Source: an uncultured Chlorobiaceae bacterium (GTDB lineage Bacteria > Bacteroidota > Chlorobiia > Chlorobiales > Chlorobiaceae). Taken from it: a stretch of 9,502 nt of DNA. Shown piece by piece: positions 7,446 through 9,502 of the stretch (the stretch's first letter is position 1; every line of letters starts with the position of its first letter). Where the stretch lies: contig CAIQSY010000061.1 in assembly GCA_903874585.1 (NCBI GenBank), positions 1 through 9,502 on the forward strand, read 5' to 3'. A model generated the notes under the pieces. That model was not told the DNA's origin. It saw nothing but the letters and a program-made list of their open reading frames with translations, and ran no database searches. The translations under genes and the position numbers were made by a program.

Positions 7446-8762
7446 ATGATCTATTTCAGCACTCATAAATCATCAATACCAGTTTCACTGAAAAAAGCCA
7501 CATTGGAAGGTCTTGCTCCCGATGGCGGCTTATATGTACCTTCAGAAATTCCTCACTTTTCGCCCGAAGAGATAACCATGCTGGAGGGCGCCAGTTTCAA
7601 TAATATTGCGCTTGCCATTGCAAAAAAATTTATTGGCAACGACATTCCGCCCGATCAACTCAGCGATATGATCGATAACTGCTACAACTTTGAAACTCCT
7701 CTCGTACAACTCAATAATAACACCTTTATTGAAGAGCTTTTCTGTGGACCAACACTCGCTTTCAAAGATTATGGCGCTCGCTTTCTTGCCCGCCTGACTG
7801 GTTTTTTTGCTGCAGAGGAGAACAAACAAATTACGGTTTTAGTTGCTACGTCGGGTGATACGGGAAGTGCCGTGGCGTACGGCTTTCAAGGTATTGCAAA
7901 TACACGAGTTGTGCTGCTCTACCCTTCTGGGAAAGTAAGCCATCTGCAAGAGCAGCAACTGACCACCGCAGGCAATAACGTCCATGCACTGGAAGTGCAG
8001 GGCGATTTTGACGACTGCCAGCGCATGGTAAAAGAGGCGTTTGTCGATCCAACATTGCACAAATCGTTAACACTCACTTCAGCAAACTCAATTAATATAT
8101 CGCGGCTTATTCCGCAATCGTTCTACTATGCTTGGGCAAGTATGCAACTCAAAGAGAACTATGGTTGTAATAAATCTCTTTTTTGTGTGCCGAGTGGTAA
8201 TTATGGAAACCTGACCGCTGGCGTACTCGCAAAAAGAATGGGCTTTCCGATCAGCCACTTTATTGCCGCATCGAACGCTAACGACAGTGTAACCCGATAT
8301 ATTGATGATGGGCGATATGAGCCTCGCCCAACAATCACCACGCTGTCAACCGCTATGGATGTTGGCAATCCAAGCAACTTCGCGCGATTGAGATATCTCT
8401 ACCACAACGATCACAACGCTATGGGTAACGATATTTCAGGAATCTCGATATCTGATGAAGAGACGACGGCAACCATAAAAGCTGTCTATGAGCGCTTTAA
8501 CTATATTATGGAACCGCATACCGCCGTCGCATTCCGAGCGCTTGAACGCTACAGAAGCACTGCCGACCATGATAATGCGCCGGGTATTGTGCTTTCAACA
8601 GCACATCCAGTAAAATTTCGTGAAGCAATTGAAGAGACGCTCAACAAAAAAATTGAGATTCCTGTACAACTCCATGAAATGATGGAAAAAAAGAAGTGTG
8701 CCTCCCTGATCAGAGCCGATTATAAAGAGCTCGCATCCTTTCTTAACGGGCTTGATCAGTAA
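7446..8762 (+). CDS. thrC: Threonine synthase (PLP-dependent)
   Basis: The enzyme converts O-phosphohomoserine to threonine and phosphate, the last pathway step, with pyridoxal phosphate as cofactor. The 438-residue protein has the N-terminal domain with GLAPDGGLYVP (22-32), the PLP-lysine motif GPTLAFKDYGARFLA (101-115, Schiff-base Lys107), TSGDTGSA (135-142), NSINISRLIPQ (214-224), the phosphate-binding loop PSGNYGN (249-255), STAMDVGNPSNF (301-312), EPHTAVAF (356-363) and STAHPVKF (384-391). These and the length resemble the E. coli/yeast-like group of threonine synthases (E. coli 428 residues) rather than the shorter plant-like/Bacillus type. The ATG at 7446 gives the expected opening MIYFSTH. 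It lies 33 bases after thrB and 20 before plsC, with no terminator visible on either side, so one transcript is likely. Confidence 0.98.
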   Translation: MIYFSTHKSSIPVSLKKATLEGLAPDGGLYVPSEIPHFSPEEITMLEGASFNNIALAIAKKFIGNDIPPDQLSDMIDNCYNFETPLVQLNNNTFIEELFCGPTLAFKDYGARFLARLTGFFAAEENKQITVLVATSGDTGSAVAYGFQGIANTRVVLLYPSGKVSHLQEQQLTTAGNNVHALEVQGDFDDCQRMVKEAFVDPTLHKSLTLTSANSINISRLIPQSFYYAWASMQLKENYGCNKSLFCVPSGNYGNLTAGVLAKRMGFPISHFIAASNANDSVTRYIDDGRYEPRPTITTLSTAMDVGNPSNFARLRYLYHNDHNAMGNDISGISISDEETTATIKAVYERFNYIMEPHTAVAFRALERYRSTADHDNAPGIVLSTAHPVKFREAIEETLNKKIEIPVQLHEMMEKKKCASLIRADYKELASFLNGLDQ

Positions 8763-8782
8763 TTATCGTATGACCATATCGA

Positions 8783-9493
8783 ATGAACTTCAGAACGCTG
8801 GTTTTTCTTTTTATCCTGATACCGATCACCTTTTTCGGGATACTGCTGACACTTATCCTCAACGTTATTGATCGAAGCGGCAACAGTTTTCACAAGGTTG
8901 CCGCTTGGTGGGGGCGGTTATGCGCCAAGCTTTTTGGCATATCTATTGAGGTTATTGGTCAGGAGAACTACGATTCCGATCAACACTATCTTGTCATCAG
9001 CAATCATGCCGGTATGGCTGATATCCCTCTGCTACTTGGCGTCATGAAGCTGAATCTGCGATTTATGGCAAAAGAGGAGCTTGGCAAAATACCGCTCTTC
9101 GGACGTGCACTGAAACAGGCTGGTTATGTGATGATCAAACGCGGGCAAAACCGAGATGCACTGCAAAGCCTTTTTGCTGCCATAGAACTGCTTAAAAAAG
9201 GGCATTCCCTCCATATCTTTCCTGAAGGAACGCGCTCACAAACAGGAGAGCTGCTACCATTCAAACGAGGAGCTTTTCGAGTTGCTGAAAAAGGTGGTGC
9301 CCCAATACTGCCGGTTACCATCATCGGAAGCCATCTGATCACACCTAAAAAAAGCCTGAAGATCAACAAAGGCAAAATCAAAGTCATCATCGACAAACCA
9401 TTAGAGCCATCAGCGTTCAACAATATTGATGATTTGATGGCCGCATGTTCCAAAGTAGTAACCGCGAATTTCAATCGCTACAGGAGTAACTGA
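8783..9493 (+). CDS. plsC: 1-acyl-sn-glycerol-3-phosphate acyltransferase (PlsC family)
   Basis: The family transfers an acyl chain to the sn-2 position of lysophosphatidic acid, making phosphatidic acid for membrane lipids, at the inner face of the cytoplasmic membrane. The 236-residue protein starts with a hydrophobic membrane segment (about residues 5-28). The acyltransferase motifs follow: NHAGMAD (74-80, the HX4D catalytic pair His75/Asp80), KEELGKIPLFG (97-107), FPEGTRS (146-152) and GGAPILPVTI (171-180). The HX4D box has AGMA where many members have QSxx or xSxx, but His and Asp are kept. The ATG at 8783 fits the hydrophobic N-terminus; an ATG at 8770 is out of frame. It starts 20 bases after thrC, so it is probably co-transcribed although unrelated in pathway. 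The exact acyl acceptor cannot be told from sequence; other lysophospholipid or specialised lipid substrates are possible. Confidence 0.93.
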   Translation: MNFRTLVFLFILIPITFFGILLTLILNVIDRSGNSFHKVAAWWGRLCAKLFGISIEVIGQENYDSDQHYLVISNHAGMADIPLLLGVMKLNLRFMAKEELGKIPLFGRALKQAGYVMIKRGQNRDALQSLFAAIELLKKGHSLHIFPEGTRSQTGELLPFKRGAFRVAEKGGAPILPVTIIGSHLITPKKSLKINKGKIKVIIDKPLEPSAFNNIDDLMAACSKVVTANFNRYRSN

Positions 9494-9502
9494 AGAGTTA
9501 CA

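Noticed and set aside
8770..8877. ATG at 8770 upstream of plsC
   Set aside because: It is out of frame with plsC by 13 bases and opens a frame of about 35 codons that runs inside plsC with no family resemblance.
8924..8938. Inverted repeat GCCAA-GCTTT-TTGGC
   Set aside because: A short 5-bp stem inside the plsC coding region with no T-run after it; expected by chance.

Overview
The window is an ordinary housekeeping stretch with seven protein-coding genes, all recognisable. It has little non-coding DNA and no RNA gene, mobile element, CRISPR array or phage trace that I can see. Base composition looks moderate (mid-40s % GC by eye, not computed) and even across the genes. The fused aspartokinase-homoserine dehydrogenase, an F1 alpha-gamma gene pair separated from the rest of the ATP synthase genes, and the overall protein style suggest a green sulfur bacterium (Chlorobi; a lower-GC Chlorobium such as C. 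chlorochromatii is my best guess). That assignment is inference from memory of the lineage, not a search result.

Left half, all on the minus strand and read right to left. atpA (F1 alpha, 4645-6225) is followed after 48 bases by atpG (F1 gamma, 3718-4596). A clear intrinsic terminator (3666-3690) then closes that unit. After a 161-173 base gap (depending on the start codon) comes thrA, the bifunctional aspartokinase-homoserine dehydrogenase (1085-3544, or from 3556 with an alternative start). Eight bases past its stop begins cinA, which runs off the left edge of the window with its last part missing.

Right half, all on the plus strand. From a 224-base divergent intergenic region shared with atpA, thrB (homoserine kinase, 6450-7412), thrC (threonine synthase, 7446-8762) and a PlsC-type 1-acylglycerol-3-phosphate acyltransferase (8783-9493) follow with gaps of 33 and 20 bases, so they are probably one operon.

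Functionally, thrA, thrB and thrC together supply every step from aspartate to threonine except aspartate-semialdehyde dehydrogenase, which is not in the window. The threonine genes lie on both sides of, and in opposite orientation around, the atpAG pair. AtpA and AtpG are central parts of the F1 motor; the beta, delta, epsilon and Fo genes must lie elsewhere. I found no evidence of a previously undescribed system. The points worth a second look concern gene arrangement, start-site choice and possible promoters.
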